From contig JAJAGP010000046.1 in the NCBI GenBank assembly GCA_025084515.1, positions 351,347-415,346 on the forward strand: a DNA stretch of 64,000 nucleotides, given 5' to 3'. The position numbers and the translations under genes were made by a program. Shown here in pieces: positions 12,821-27,800 of the stretch (the first letter of the stretch is position 1; each line of letters starts with the position of its first letter). The notes beneath the pieces are model-generated. The model did not search any database, was not told the DNA's origin, and worked only from the letters and a program-made list of their open reading frames with translations. The DNA comes from Ancistrus triradiatus (taxonomy: Eukaryota; Chordata; Actinopteri; Siluriformes; Loricariidae).

Positions 12821-15800
12821 GTAAGAAGCTATGCAGTAGTAGCTCTGTTGCTCCTTTTGAGTTTTCTGAATAATGTAAATTGAATGAATGGGTTCCAGAC
12901 CCCAGAAAGTCCCACCTGTATGAGGCGTTCTATAGATTAAAGGAGCTGTACTGTACAGGAGCTCCTGATTTATGATGCTCAACAAATCCATCGTAATGGA
13001 TCATGAACTGATGAGTTTAACGAATGTTTGGTAGAGCGTCTATAGTGTATCATAGCGGAGATAAGGTAAGGATACCATGATAAGCAATGATACAGTGGTG
13101 CTTGAAAGTTTGTGAACCCTTTAGAATTTTCTCTATTTCTGCGTAAATATGACCTAAAACATCATCAGATTTTCACACAAGTCCTAAAAGTAGATAAAGA
13201 GAACCCAGTTAAACAAATGAGACACAAATATTATACTTGGTCATTTATTTATGAGGAAATGATCCAATGATATTACATATTAGTGAGTGGCAAAAAGTAT
13301 GTGGAACCTCTAGGATTAGCAGTTCATTTGAAGGTGAAATTAGGAATATTAGAGTCAGGTTGTTTCAGTCAATGTGATGACAATCAGGAGGTGTGAGGGC
13401 ACCCTGTTTTATTTAAAGAACAGGGATCTATCAAAGTCTGGCTCTTCACAGCATATGTTTGGGAAGTGTATCATGGCACGAACAAAGGAGATTTCTGAGG
13501 AGCTCAGAAAAAGAGTTGTTGATGCTCATCAGGCTGGAAAAGGTTACAAAACCATCTCTGAAGAGTTTGGACTCCACCAATCCACAGTCAGACAGATTGT
13601 GTACAAATGGAGGAAATTCAAGACCATTGTTACCCTCCCCAGGAGTGGCCGACCAACAAAGATCACTCCAAGAGCAAGGCGTGTAATAGTTGGTGAGGTC
13701 ACAAAGGACTCCAGGGTAACTTCTAAGCAACTGAGGACCTCTCTCACATTGGCTAATGTTAATGTTCATGAGTCCAGCATCAGAAGACCCTTATCCCATC
13801 TGTGAAACATGGTGGTGGTAGTATCATGGTTTGGGCCTGTTTTGCTGCATCTGGGCAGGACGGCTTGCCATCATTGATGGAACAATGAATTTAGGATGAT
13901 GTCAGAGAATTTTAAAGGAAAATGTCAGGACATCTGTCCATGAACTGAATCTCAAGAGAAGGTGGGTCATGCAGCAGGACAACGACCCTAATAACGTTCA
14001 TGTTTTGGAATGGCCAAGTCAAAGTCCTGACCTTAATCCAAAATTGAAAAGTAAAAGCAAAACATTCAGTTCCTGTTTTGCCTTCGGTTTGCTCTTATAA
14101 ACCTTTTTAGGACCCATGGGGATTTATTTGCACTAAGAATACAGTACTGTAGAAGATAAAAGTAGCGGAGCTCTTCACTGAGGGATATTGTGACCATGGA
14201 TCACTGTGTACTGAATCATGACTCGTGAATCAAGTTTCCGCTGAAACGAGTCGGCTCGACTCATACAAGTTTAAGGAAGTGCGTAATTTTCTATCTGTAT
14301 TTTGTTTCTCTTCTGCATCAGATCAAAAAGTAAGTTCCAATGTCCACTACAGAGGACATTAAAATAGTTCACCTACCAACATGCATAAATGCCCAGTCTT
14401 GGGCTTTGGTTTGGGCGTATCATATGAATGCCCTCGGCTCATTCGGACAGAGATTGCTGGACAGATTATATCTCAGAATTGGCTTGGATCCCCTGAAGAA
14501 GCTGGTGACCGTATCATAATAGATGCCCACGTGCCCCTGACCAGGAGAAGCAGAATGAAACTGATCCCAAGACCGAGACAGCACAATGGCGCATTACAGC
14601 CAGTAACCGTTGCCACGCTGCCAATGAAGCCTTTGTGTGTTTGAATGTAAAGCTTTTTCTTTCCCTGATAAACCGCTGTGATGTTTCTTTGGCGATGGGA
14701 TTTGACGGAGACCCACCGGGGATTTTTCCTGAGGGAAATCATCCTCTTAGCCATGTGCTCTGTGGGTTAAACCTGCCCGTGCTGCCTCAGGAGAGCTTGT
14801 GTTGCTGCTAACGGGAGCTTTGACTCAACTCATGCCAACATACGATGTCACAGGGATTGGCTTTCTCATTTTATAACTTTCCTTCCCAGGCTCCGAGGCC
14901 TGCTAGTCCAGTGAGAGGGGGATTGTGCAAAAGGGTTACTTTTTGTTTGAAGCTCTTTGCATGGCTGAAAGTGGGACTGATACCTTGCAATAAAAAGCTA
15001 TAAAAAGCCATTTTATTGCTACATTGGCTGAATAATTGACAGGCCACTATAGTGCGCCCCTACTGTATGTATCAATTACCTGAGATGGAATATCACCTTA
15101 ATATTCAGAGGAAGGTTCAGAGCTTGCCAGCAGGGTATTATGTGCAGATCATGCGCTAAGTAGCCTATATGAGATGGAGAAAAATTGCAGGTTTAAGGGC
15201 TCTATTGGTTTGGTTTCTGCCGGCCTGCTGTTAGTTGGGTGGATTGAATTAATTGTAGATTCATTAGAGACCTCATTACAGTACAAGTGCAAATTTCTCC
15301 TTACATGTCTCCTTACTGCAACGTAATACTGTAAAAGTATTGGGACACAAATCTGTAGGTGGCCAAAAGTATTGAGACACAAATCTGCATGTGGAATAAA
15401 GTATAGAGACACAAGTCTTAAACCCGGATGTATTGAACCACAAATCTCCGTGTGGCCAAAAGTATTGAGACACAAATCAACATGTTGCCAAAAGTATTGA
15501 GACACAAACCCACATATGGCTTAAAGTATAGAGACAGAAGTCTCAAACCCCGCATGTGGCCAAAAGTATTTAGACACAAATCTGCAAGTGGCCAAAAGTA
15601 TTGATACACAAATCTGCACTTGGCCAAAAGTATTGGGACACAAACCAACATATTGCCAACGTATTGAGAAACAAAACCACATGTGGCCAAAAGTATTGAG
15701 ACACAAATCTCCATGTGGAATAAAGTATAGAGACACAAACCCACATGTGACCTACAGTTTAAACAAGTCTCAAACCCCGCAGGTGGCCAGAAGTATTGAG

Positions 15801-18800
15801 ACGCAAATCTGCATGTAGCCTAAACTATTGAGACACACATCTGCATGTGGCCAAAAGTTTTGAGACACAAATCTGCACTTGGCCAAAAGTATTGGGACAC
15901 AAACCAACATATTGCCAAAAGTATTGAGACACAAATCTGCATGTGGAATAAAGTATTGAGACACAAACCAACATGTGTGGCCAAAAGTATTGGGACACAA
16001 ATCTGCATGTGGCCTAAACTATAGGAACACAAGTCTTAAACCTGCACGGGGCGAAAAGTATCGAGACACAAACCAACGTGTGCCCAAAAGTATTGAGACA
16101 CAACCCCACAAAACTCCCAAACCTGCGTGTGGCCAAAAGTATTTAGACACAAATCTGCACTTGGCCAAAAGTATTGGGACACAAACCAACATATTGCCAG
16201 CGTATTGAGAAACAAAACCACGTGGCCAAAAGTATTGAGACACAAATCTCCATGTGGAATAAAGTATAGAGACACAAACCCACATGTGGCCTACAGTTTG
16301 AACAAGTCTCAAACCCCGCAGGTGGCCAGAAGTATTGAGACGCAAATCTGCATGTAGCCTAAAGTATTGAGACACACATCTGCATGTGGCCAAAAGTTTT
16401 GAGACACAAATCTGCACTTGGCCAAAAGTATTGGGACACAAACCAACATGTTGCCAAAAGTATTGGGACACAAATCTGCATGTGGCCTAAACTATAGGAA
16501 CACAAGTCTCAAACCTGCACGGGGCGAAAAGTATCGAGACACAAACCAACGTGTGCCCAAAAGTATTGAGACACAACCCCACAAAACTCCCAAACCTGCG
16601 TGTGGCCAAAAGTATTGGGACACATGTAAAACTCTCATGTGGCCAAAAATATTGGCACACAAATCTGCATGTGGCCAAAAGTATTGGGACCCAACCCCAC
16701 ATTGTTTCTGCTTTACACATTTCATGCACTCTTGTAGTTCCTTTCATTAAATGCAGATCTAGTTTTAAAAGGAGTTCACTCCAAACCAAATTCACTGTTG
16801 ATGTGGTGAGAAATGTAAGTACTTTTGCTAAAACGCAATCAGAAACAGGAGACTTAAGAGACTTAAAAGTCTTGTTTTCTTTCAAATTCTCACATTTGCC
16901 AAGGATAAATTAAGGAGAGCTCGTTTGTGACTTTCCTATGTAGTAGATCCGTCGTTTAGCTTTGGATCTCTTCGGCAAACACAATTGCGCAGACCGTTTG
17001 TATTTGTAGGTTCTTCCACACTGGTGTTTCTAAAACGAACTGCTAGAGATTCAGTCTAATATGAAGGAGTGCTGGTGTGTCAGCCCAACTCTCAGAAAAG
17101 TGCTTTGATCTGGGACCTCGCTCTCGCTTCCCTCAGGCTCCTGATAATTTTCTCATTTTGGCATCCACCTTTTTTGGGAAGCCAGTGAAGCTTTATGTGG
17201 TCTTGTCTGACCTCAAAAGGTTGGAGACGTCAGAAGGAAGTTTTGTGAGCAAGATATTTCCCTCCGAATCTGATCTTTGCTGCGTCAGCGGCTGAGGAGT
17301 TGGCGTTTTGTAGAAAGAGTTTTACAGATCTTGACAGGGAGGCAGGTCGGAGCTCTGACGCGCCTCAGTTATCCCTCCGGCTTCTGACACGTTGCTCCAA
17401 TATAAACATGGACGCAGTTGAAGAACAGGGCTTTGAGCATGCGCAGACTCGGCTCTAATCCTGCACTGTAACTCTGGCTGGAAGGGCGTCGATAGGTTTG
17501 ATGATGTTCTGCCTTCGGTCAGAGCATGACAGATCCTTCACGTGACGTCCGTCGGTCGATGGGACGTCAGGCCGGCTGTCACAGGCCTCATCTCTGGGTA
17601 ATGGACTGATTCTTCCAGACAGAATTTATTTCGGGCTCCCTGTCTGAGCTGCCGTCCGTCGTCCCCAGGCGAGCTTTGATCACTTTAACACGTTTGCCCT
17701 TCGCTCAGGTCTAATACGTGACATCGCCAGTCTTTAGCTGGAACCCTGACTTGTTCAAAGAGAACTTTTGCTGTAAAGTGCGGTACAAACGCCTGTATTT
17801 TGCTGGGTCTTCCGACAGGTGAGCAGTGTCCGTCCGTGCAGGTGGAAGAATGGAAGTTTCCTCAGAACACCAGGCACAACATCACAGGTACAGTGCACGC
17901 CAAATACGAATCCTTTCCCGATTTTCGTTTGTTTTGCACCCTTGGCTTGCTGCATGTGTATGCATACCAAATCAGTACTTGATAGTTTACATGACGAAGT
18001 AGTAGTGAGTAACTCCTTGAGCGTGAACTTGCATGTTTGACCTTGGTAGAGAAGAAATAAGGAATAAATCAATCATCCAAGAAAGATAAGTTGTGAGAAC
18101 TTCTAAACAACGCTAATGGATCTTCTGGTAAGTGCCAAAACTACTTCATGTCAGGCCAAGCTCAGTGAAGGAGATGTACGCAGACAGCCGGTGAAGTATT
18201 AGAATAATAATAATAATATTAATGAGGCACCTATCTGCCAGGACCGGTGCGTGGTTTTTGTTTTGTTTTGACACGCTCCGCTAGAGCATTAGCGGAAGAT
18301 GGACGCTCAGAAGTTTGGCTCCACTTTGAGAGGAAACGAAAAGTAAAATGTAAATGTAAATATTTGCGGAAAGTTGATCTGTTGCACCTCCAACATGGCA
18401 AGACATCTAAGGGACCAGCGTGATATTGAGCAGGGTACCGGGTTCGACCGACTGCACTCTTCTATCACAAATGCTGCATTAGAGAGAGGGAGAGTCTAGA
18501 ACTTAACGTGTGCTAAAACAATGATCTAGGAAATCCAAACCTCTGTTACCACTGGTGAAAAGCAATCTCTGCTGCTGAAATGAAGAACCTGTAGACCAAA
18601 AGGAAAGGCTGTTTTCTTACCAGTTATACCCATTAGAAGTAAAACGCAATGTAAAAATGATTCCTAGCGTTTAAGGTACAGGGCTATGGACCAAAAGGTC
18701 CAGGGTTCAAATCCCACCTCTGCCAACCTGCCACTGTTGGGTCCTTGAGCAAGGCCTTTAACCCACAACTGCTTGGATTGTAAGACTGTACCAACTGTAA

Positions 18801-21800
18801 GTCGCTCTGGATAAGGGCGTCTGCTAAATGATGTAAATGTAAATGATCAGTAGTCATTGGAAAAGTTTGGTGTTAATAGGTCACTGTGTTAAGCTTTTAA
18901 CTTATAAGAGGTTTAAATGGGAAGAAGAACGTCTGAAGTTGAAATATGAAAAAGAAAGATTTTATTAGTACGTTTTTGCACCAGTTTGGAGTCAAACCTC
19001 AAAGCTCGATAAAAACCGGAATCGATAATCAGAATCAGAATCGGAATTGATAAAATGCAAACGACGCCAAACCCTAGTCCTAGCAAAAGTTCAAGCAAAC
19101 CTGGGCAAACCTGGGACAAACCTGGGCAAAACCATGAGATCCTGCCAGGAAGTTGAGAAGGGGTCTGAAAATGGACACTAATGGGCCTGAAACGAGCACG
19201 AACGAGGGAAGGTGATGAGCAGGAGAGGCAATTAGCCCATCACTGTGGACTCGTCCTGGTGTGTCTGAAGGACACAGGATGGTCGAGGGATCATTTTCAG
19301 GTGCTGCAACAACCACTGCCAGCCCCGTGATGGATCGGCGATGAGTTCCCCGAGGATTGGGACCAGACCCTCTATGACTCTGAACTGAAAAAGTGCCTCG
19401 TTTTGTCCTCTAGTCGGACTTGCTGCAGAAATCCTGAGTGGCACGGTCCTGCTCCGGCTCAGCTCCTCTGCATGGCCCCTGTCACCTGCCAGACTGCTGA
19501 TTGATTAGCTCTCTGGATGCTTAATGAACTGATCGATTGATTCGCAGGTTTCAATCTGGTGCGGCGCTTCTCCCTGATGAAGAACGCCGGTGTGAAGAAG
19601 ATTCGTAACCCGCAAGGGCCCGTCATCCTCCGCCTGGGAAAAGTGCGACTCATCCAGCCCACAGAGTAAGCCCTTGATCTTTGGTCTCTCTCTCTGCTTT
19701 TCTCCTTAAATGTTTCTAAGCTGGAGCTGAGCTGCCATTTACTAAGAGGAAAGGAGCATTCTTTCTGCCTCGGTCGGTTTCCTGCTTTGTCTTTGATCTT
19801 CTAATGTGATTTCTAAAATGGAGGAATGTAGATGTTGCTCAAAGGCTTTAAACATAGCCAGTCCTTGCATTCAGGACTGAAATGTGGACCAGAAGATACA
19901 GGTTCAAATCCCACCTCTACCAGGGTGCCGCTGTTGGGTGCTTGAAGGCCTGTAACCCACAATGGATGGGATTCCTAAATGATTGAATGCAAATGCACTT
20001 AAACAAAACTAACACTGTTGGGCAGAATTATTAATATAAAGCTTATTCCATAATAAGCGTTGAATTGTTGGTTTCTGCTGAATGTGTTTATGTGTGTTGT
20101 CGGATATACCTGCGATGAGCTAAAGTGATAAGACTGCACTTTACATCCTTGTCTTTCTGCCTGACGGATGCAAACACAACCAGAGTTGGTCTCCAAAACC
20201 AAAGACCCTTTCAAGCCGACCTAAGTGCTTAGCTTGAATGAGTGAATTTCGATAACGTTAAGAAATCGAACCCATTAGTGAGCATTAAGCCTGTGCACAT
20301 TAAGCGTGTATGATAAACCTTCTGCTGAACTCTGTGCCTTGTTTCTCTACATGCCTAACATCTGAAGGATTAAAACAGGCCAGCACAAGTCCTGCTTCTT
20401 CAATCTGTGCCTGAAAGGCCTGGCCATGTTAGCTCCATGTTATAGAGCCAGGCCTGAAGCGTGGAAAAAATCTACTACTGCTACAAGCATCTGGAGCTCC
20501 ACTCAGCTGCACTGTGGGAAATAACGTGCTTCCGGACATTAGACTGGCTGGCACACTCGCTTAGCTGCTTCCATACAGCTCGGGCTCATAAAACCTTTAT
20601 TAACAATAACAATAAAGAGCTGTAATTTTTGGCTGTGACCATAAAGCAGAACACAATGCAGTCTGTTTAATGGCCAGTCTGTCGTTTGACCATGTAGTGA
20701 CTAAAGTAGGAGAATTTTCTTCAGATTTCTGCTGCTTATCAGTAGCATGTACCTTTAACATGGAGTCCATCCCTCGCCCCTCCCTCAGACAAGGCCAGAC
20801 GTGCCTGTGCGTCGGCCAAGAGTTCAGATCCAATCCTGAGTCTGCCAGGCTGGACATTTGCTGCAGCACCACCCAAATGCCTAAGGCACCCCATTTCCCC
20901 CCACTTCTCCTGGTCAGGGTCACTGGAGGTACGAAGCCTATCCCAGAATGTACTGGACGCAGGCAGAGGTACATCCTGTTTTTTGTTCCTTCCAAAAAAA
21001 AATCGATATTGGATGTAGTACATGCTGAAAATAAATATCGTGATATATTGCTGGTCGGTTTTCTAGCACAGCCCTAATATAGCATTCCCATTAAACTCGC
21101 CGCTCGAGCTTAGTGTTGGACACATTATATACGATATGGACATAAAACAACCGAACATTTATGATCGCTAATACTCGGTTTAATCACTGATGCCCACCCT
21201 CCAAATGCCACCCTAGGCAGCTGCCAGTGCGTCCTATGCCAGTTCCTGGCCCCGGTCCTGATAATCTCTCTGTTTTTGTGTCTTATCGCCAAGAACTTCA
21301 CAGGGCTTGTAACAAGGCGCTGACATTCACAATTTAATACTTTTAATTAATCGCTAATTCTGCAGTCTGGGGGTTTAGGCACAAATCACATCCCTCCTCA
21401 TTAGTGTGTTTGAACGGTGGGCTTGTTTTCAAACCTCAGTGTCCTTCCTAGAGGAAGCAAGAAGGGATCAAAACATTTGCCAAACAGCTCAGCTAAGTGG
21501 CCAAGTTTTTTTCTTAAATCTTATGCTCCTTCAAATGCATTACCCTCCTCAGTCTGTCCTACATAGATCATACTGCCTGGACCGCCTGTCCTTGGAATAC
21601 TAAGACGTATTGAATGACCCTCGCTAGAAGCTCAGTCCTTCCCTTTCTTCCCTTGTCTGCAGATATTTGAACAGACATCTTTGATTGAGATGAGATGGTG
21701 GCTGTCCCCTGGCTGACTTTTCGTAGAAAAGCTTTTAGACAGTCATAAATAAATAAGGAGATGCCCGGGCGAGCGGGAATGCTTATTGCCTCGGCTGAAG

Positions 21801-24800
21801 TCTGATCAAGCTGAGGATTTGTCTGGGAACGAGCCTGTGAGCATGTGCAGGCTTTGCTCGAAGATTCCTGCAGAGGCTCCTTTTTGTATTTCATCAGCTA
21901 AAAACCCATGCCCAGTTTTGCTCTGCTGAAACGCATCAATCCTTGTTTCCAAGCTCGGGTGGCGCGGCCGGTCAGCGTGAAGTATTTATATGGCGGTGCA
22001 TGTACAGTCATGCTGAGGCAGGCTGAGGTTACCTGGAGCTGGAGTTTGAAGAACTTTGGAGTGAACTTTCTGACTGTTCAGCTCCCAGAAGCCTTTGGTG
22101 GTGATGGTATTGTGGTGGTTGGTGGTATATTTGCTGGTGGTATGGCTAGGTGTTTCGTGGTAGTGGTAGATGGGGATATTTTATGTGGTCAGGTTCGTGT
22201 TTTGGTGGTGAATATTGGAAAGGACTTCACCATACCATTTGTATCATTTTTTTTTTATTCTAAAAGAAGTCCTGCACCCTGCGAACGAAGTAGATGAGCT
22301 GGATTGTAAGACTCTAAGAGTTCACTCCGATAATGTGGGGCCAGGACACACATCACATTGATAACTCAACGAACAGATTGAGTCAAAACCCTGCGCTTTT
22401 GTGGTTGTAGTAGTTTTGTGAAGGTTCTGGCACTTTTTTGCAGTTCTCATATTTTTTTAGTTATTGTGGTATTTTTGAAGGTGATATTTTATAGCTGTGG
22501 TGGTAGAGGTTGGTTATATTTTTGCGATTGTGACCGTGGTGGTGTTTTTGCTCTGGTAACCATATGGTTATCCCATTGGCTCTGTAGTGTCTGGAGGTCC
22601 AGACCTTCCAGGCAGCTTCGTTTCCTTGCCTGTTGAGTTCTAGGCTTGGACTGTAGAGTTCATTAGAAATTTGAGACAAACTGGGCGAAGTCTCGTAAAT
22701 ATCCAGACAAAAACTAGTACTTGGTTACACTGTACTCTACTCCAAATCCTTAAATCCTGTCAGGTAGGGATTCCGGAAATTTCTTGAGACTTTCTTGATG
22801 ATCTAACCTTGTTCAGGACCTTACAACTTGTTGGTACAGCTTGTAGGTTAGCAGTTCTCAACTCTGCTATGACTGGTCACCTTCCACTGATCACATCGTA
22901 AAGGTAAAGCCGTGGGACTGCTCTGCAGCAGCTTCAGGGGAAGTAGTACTTTAAAAAGTTTTATGTTTACCTGAACATGAAATTCCCAAGTGAAGAAGCC
23001 ACTGAGAGCTGCACATACCCCCTGACGCTCTCCTGACCCTCAATCAGAATGGGTTTTTCAGAGCCCGAGCTGTTTTTCCCATTTGGTAGCTGAAGCTCAC
23101 TCGAAATCCTTCATATCTTTTTTTCTCTAGACAGGGCCCAGGAGAGCTTACGTTCCCAATTCAAGCTGTCAGGCGTGTTTACCTAACACAGGACGCCGCT
23201 TGCATTAATGCGCTACTCTCTCACAATTTTCCGTTTGTGCTCTCTTTTTTTTCAACCTGCCTCTGATTACAGAAAGAGGGTTCCCATGCTCTTCAGCGTT
23301 GAATCCCTCGGTGTGTGCGGATATTTCGTCTAACCAGACTAAACCTGTAATAGAGGCGCTACACACTGTCATTGTTTTGTCCCGGAGTCTGCCACGTTGT
23401 TCGTTTCTTTGATCCCGTAAAGGTGCGCGAGGGGAAAGAACGCCAGCGAGGGGCGATAATGCCGAGACCGTGTCAACAAACAGCGGATTGAAAATGAAAG
23501 ATCTCTCTTTTCCGGTGTCTGTGGTTAGAAGAAGGGCCCTCGGTTGGCGGCCGCTCTGTTATTTCCGCAAATTTCCCCAGGCTGGGCTAAATCACTGTCA
23601 TACTCGTCTGCTGCAAAGACAAAAAGCAGCTGCCTTATCGCCGTGCATAAGTGTGTGTGTGTGTGACTGCATACTTATGCAATCCCTGACCCCCTGACCC
23701 GTGTTGTGCATTTCTATTTGGGATGATTGAGGTGGAGGGAGAGCTTGTTTGCGATGGTAAACACATTCAGGCGGTTTGGCCGCCCTTGACCTGTAGAGTT
23801 TCCTCCAGAGATAGGACTGGGATGAGGGTGGTCAAACTGTGGTCTTATGAAAATGAGGGTCAGGGATTTATGGCCAGAAATAGGGCGTGTGTGGGCGGGG
23901 CAGACGTATTTAGGCTGTAATCTGGATCAAAGTAGCGGCAGTGGGTAATGATAGTGGTTAAAGAGACATTCTCTGATCACCTGGATAGGTGCTCCAATTC
24001 ATGCTTTGCACACCCACTTATGTTCAAGATACAGTTTTACAAGCCTGTGGTAGCCTAGCGGTTAAGGTACCAGGCTAAGAAGGTCCAGGGCTGCTGTGAC
24101 TCCTAAAGTTGCAAAATAAAGGATTTTTGTGCATGAGTTTCGATACATGAAGGTGCTGCTGGTCTGATATGCTCCGGTCAGGTGCTGCACGGACACAATG
24201 GGCCTTCAGATGGGTTCCTATTTCCAGCAGTAGAACAGTGTCCCCTACTGACTGATCGAGGCATAGATTCTTACTATAGAAGTGTATGGAAGCACTTACT
24301 CATTGTAAAAAAATGAAGTTGGTGATAAATAAAAAGAATAAAATGCAGCTTTGAGCATCCAGGAAAACTGCTTGGGTCATGCAGACATGCCATGGTTGAG
24401 CAGGCAGCGTGTAACTAATCCCATTTCTCTACACAGCCAAGTGTTTCCTCACGGACTGCCTGAGGAATTCACGCTGGTCTTTACCCTACTGCTGAAAAAG
24501 AAGTCTCTGAGGGAAAGCGTCTACCTCTTTCAGATATCCGACAATCAAGGCTATCCCCAGGTATGGAAACCAGGACCTCTCAGTTGTTTGTTCCAATGCC
24601 ACGTAAATATTTGGAGGCTTTCGGATGCACTGTTTCAACTTGAGGGTGTGTTCTAGGGGAGGCTGAATGTGATTTGTCATTTATAGTGCCTGGAAAATCA
24701 ATGCGTTCTGTCGAAACCCCTCTATTATGTCACCAATCTTATGTCGTAGATGTTTTCAGATTTATATTGTATGAGGCACGAGGAGCCGGGTTTTATCCAT

Positions 24801-27800
24801 GTTACATTGATTCCCTGTGAGCCCTGCGGGTGACTCGACAAACATCAACACACGTTTAAATAACGTGAAAGTGGGACTTAGTCTATAATGTATACAGTGG
24901 TGCTTGAAAGTTTGTGAACCCTTTAGAATTTTCTATATTTCTGCATAAATATGACCTAAAACATCATCAGATTTTCACACAAGTCCTAACAGTAGATAAA
25001 GAGAACCCAGTTACACAAATGAGACAAAAATATATTATACTTTGGTCATTTATTTATTGAGGATAAACGATCCAATATTACATATTAGTGAGTAGCAAAA
25101 AGTATGTGAGCACCTTTGCTTTCAGTATCTGGTGTGACCCCCCTGTGCAGCAATAACTGCAGCTAAACGTTTCCTGTAGCTGTTGATCAGTCCCTGCACC
25201 ACCGGCTTGGAGGAATTTTAAGCCCATTCCTCCGTACAGAACAGCTTCATGCTCTGGGACGTTGGTGGGTTTTTTCCTCACATTAGCTGCTCGCTTCAGG
25301 TCCTTCCACAACATTTCCATTGGAGATTAAGATCAGGACTTTGAACTTGGCCATTCCCAGAACATGAACTTTAATTCTTCTGTAACCATTATTTGGTAGA
25401 ACGGCTTGTGTGCTTAGGGGTCGTTGTCTTGCTGCCATGGCATGACCCACCATTCTCTTGAGATTCAGTTCATGGACAGATGTTCTGATATTTTTCCTTT
25501 AGAATTCTCTGATTCTCTGATTCATTGTTCCATCAACCAGATGCAGCAAAACAGGCCCAAACCATGATACTGACCCCACCACCACCATGTTTTTCACAAA
25601 TGGATAAGGTTCTTATGCTGGAATGCAGTGTTTTCCTTTCTCCAAAACATAACACTTTTCTTTTAAACCAAAAAAGTTGTACTTTGGTCTCATCCGTCCA
25701 CAAAACATTGCTTCCAATAGCCTTCTGGCTCGTCCACGTGATCTTTAGCAAACTGCAGACGAGCAGCAATGTTCTTTTTGGAGAGCAGTGGCTTTCTCCT
25801 TGCAGCCCTGCCATGCACTCCATTGTTGTTCAGTGTTCTTCTGATGGTGGAGTCCAAACTCTTTAGAGATGGTTTTGTAACCTTTTCCAGCCTGATGAGC
25901 ATCAACAACTCTTTTTCTGAGCTCCTCAGAAATCTCCTTTGTCGGTGCCATGATACACTTCCACAAACATGTGCTGTGAAGAGCAGACTTTGATAGATCC
26001 CTGTTCTTTAAATAAAACAGGGTGCCCCCTCACACCTGATTGGCATCCCATTGATTGAAACACCTGCCTCTAATTTCACCTTCAAACGAACTGCTAATCC
26101 TAGAGGTTCACATACTTTTGCCACTCACTAATATATAATATTGGACCATTTTCCTCAATAAATAAATGACCAAGTATCATATTTTTGTCTCATGTGTGTA
26201 ACTGGGTTCTCTTTATCTACATTTAGGACTTGTGTGGAAATCTGATGATGTTTTAGGTCATATTTATGCAGAAATATAAAAAATTCTAAAGGGTTCACAA
26301 ACTTTCAAGCACCACCGTATTATAAAATGTGGGGTCTGGAACGGATTCATTCAATTTACATTATTCCTTAAGGGAGATAAAATATTGCAAACGGGTTGGA
26401 TCATTCCATTTCCTCCGTCTTCTCCCTCCAGCTCTCTTTGGACCTGAATGGACCCGAGCGGACGTTGGCACTGCGGGCGGCGGCTGCAGATCCGGAGGCC
26501 TCCCCGGCGGGGTGTGTGTTTAGCGGCGAAGGTGTAGAGTCTCTGCTGGACCAGCGCTGGCACAAAATAGCTCTGAGCGTCCGGAAGGGCGACGCCTCGC
26601 TTCACGTGGACTGCAGCTCCATCGAGACCAAGCCGCTGGAGCCACGGGGACACGTTCCCGATACGGGGTACACGCTGCTCCTCATGAGTGCCCGAGACGC
26701 TGCCCCAGTGGAGGTTAGAGACACGGACCCTGCGATCCAGACCATCATAACGCGGGGTAAAACTAGAAATTCTGGACGTCCAGTATATAAAAAGCTTATT
26801 TGTTGTTTTTGTTTTTCCTCTCTGTCAGGTGGACGCTCAGCAGGTGATGGTGTACTGTGATCCGTCTCTGGCCATCCAGGAAGCTTGCTGTGATATCCCC
26901 GGAGCTCGGGTAAGAACGTCTAACGTTTGAGTCGCTGAGATCTGTGTGAAAAACTCAGCTGACGCCCACTCGGCTACTTCCAGTTTCGGCAGCTTAGCGC
27001 GACGGTGTGAGCAAATGACCCCGATGTATCTGTAGTTCAGCTCGAGAACACGGCAGCCAAAGTTTTGGTTGGAAAGAAAGCGAGTGAGTCTGCGGGAGAG
27101 AAATGAAGCCCATTAGGAGCTGGACATGCGCGATATTTCTGCTGAATTATGCAGCGTGATGGGGACCGGGGCCTCGCCACATGGAGGAAGGAATCGAGTC
27201 CAATGCGTCTCGATCTGGCGGACCTCCGGGGAGGGGTCCTTGTTCTCTTTTTTCCTTCATCCTGGGTAAACCTTGAACGAAAGCACCTGATGTTCGTGAG
27301 ACGCCAGTGCGTCTATACATGCGTTTTATGGATTCAGGTGAAGACGCGGGCCGTGTTGCATAATGAGCGCTGGAACGGCGTCTGACTCATTCCTATTGAA
27401 GATCTTTCAGACATCGTGTCGTGCCTCCTTTCCTCCGTTCTTCTTTTAAAGACAGGATCAGAGCGCTGACAAAATTCGTCCTTCTGAATATCAGCCCCGA
27501 CTGAACTCCAGCCTACACAGAAAGGAATCCAGCTTTCTGAATAAAGCCCAGAAATAGCAGCGCTCAGGAGACTGTATGACGGGAGTACAGGAGTACGTAC
27601 AGTCTGAGCCGATCCGAACTGTGGAACGGGGTGTGCTGCTGGATCAGAAAGAGGCTCTAAAACTCTAAAAGAATAGTACGATCGTCTGACTTTTTTAGAA
27701 GGTCTGTTTTGGCATTATTTCCAAAAGCTTAAGCCCAGTTCAAACTGGAAGCGGTTTCATTTTTTTTCATCCTGGTGTAAGTCGGGACGCCTCTGGTCTG

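Noticed and set aside
15149..16885. Overlapping repetitive open frames on both strands (SQYFWPHADLCLNTFGH-type repeats)
   Set aside because: They are translations of the 32-bp minisatellite. The unit is not a multiple of 3, so all frames cycle through the same pseudo-protein.
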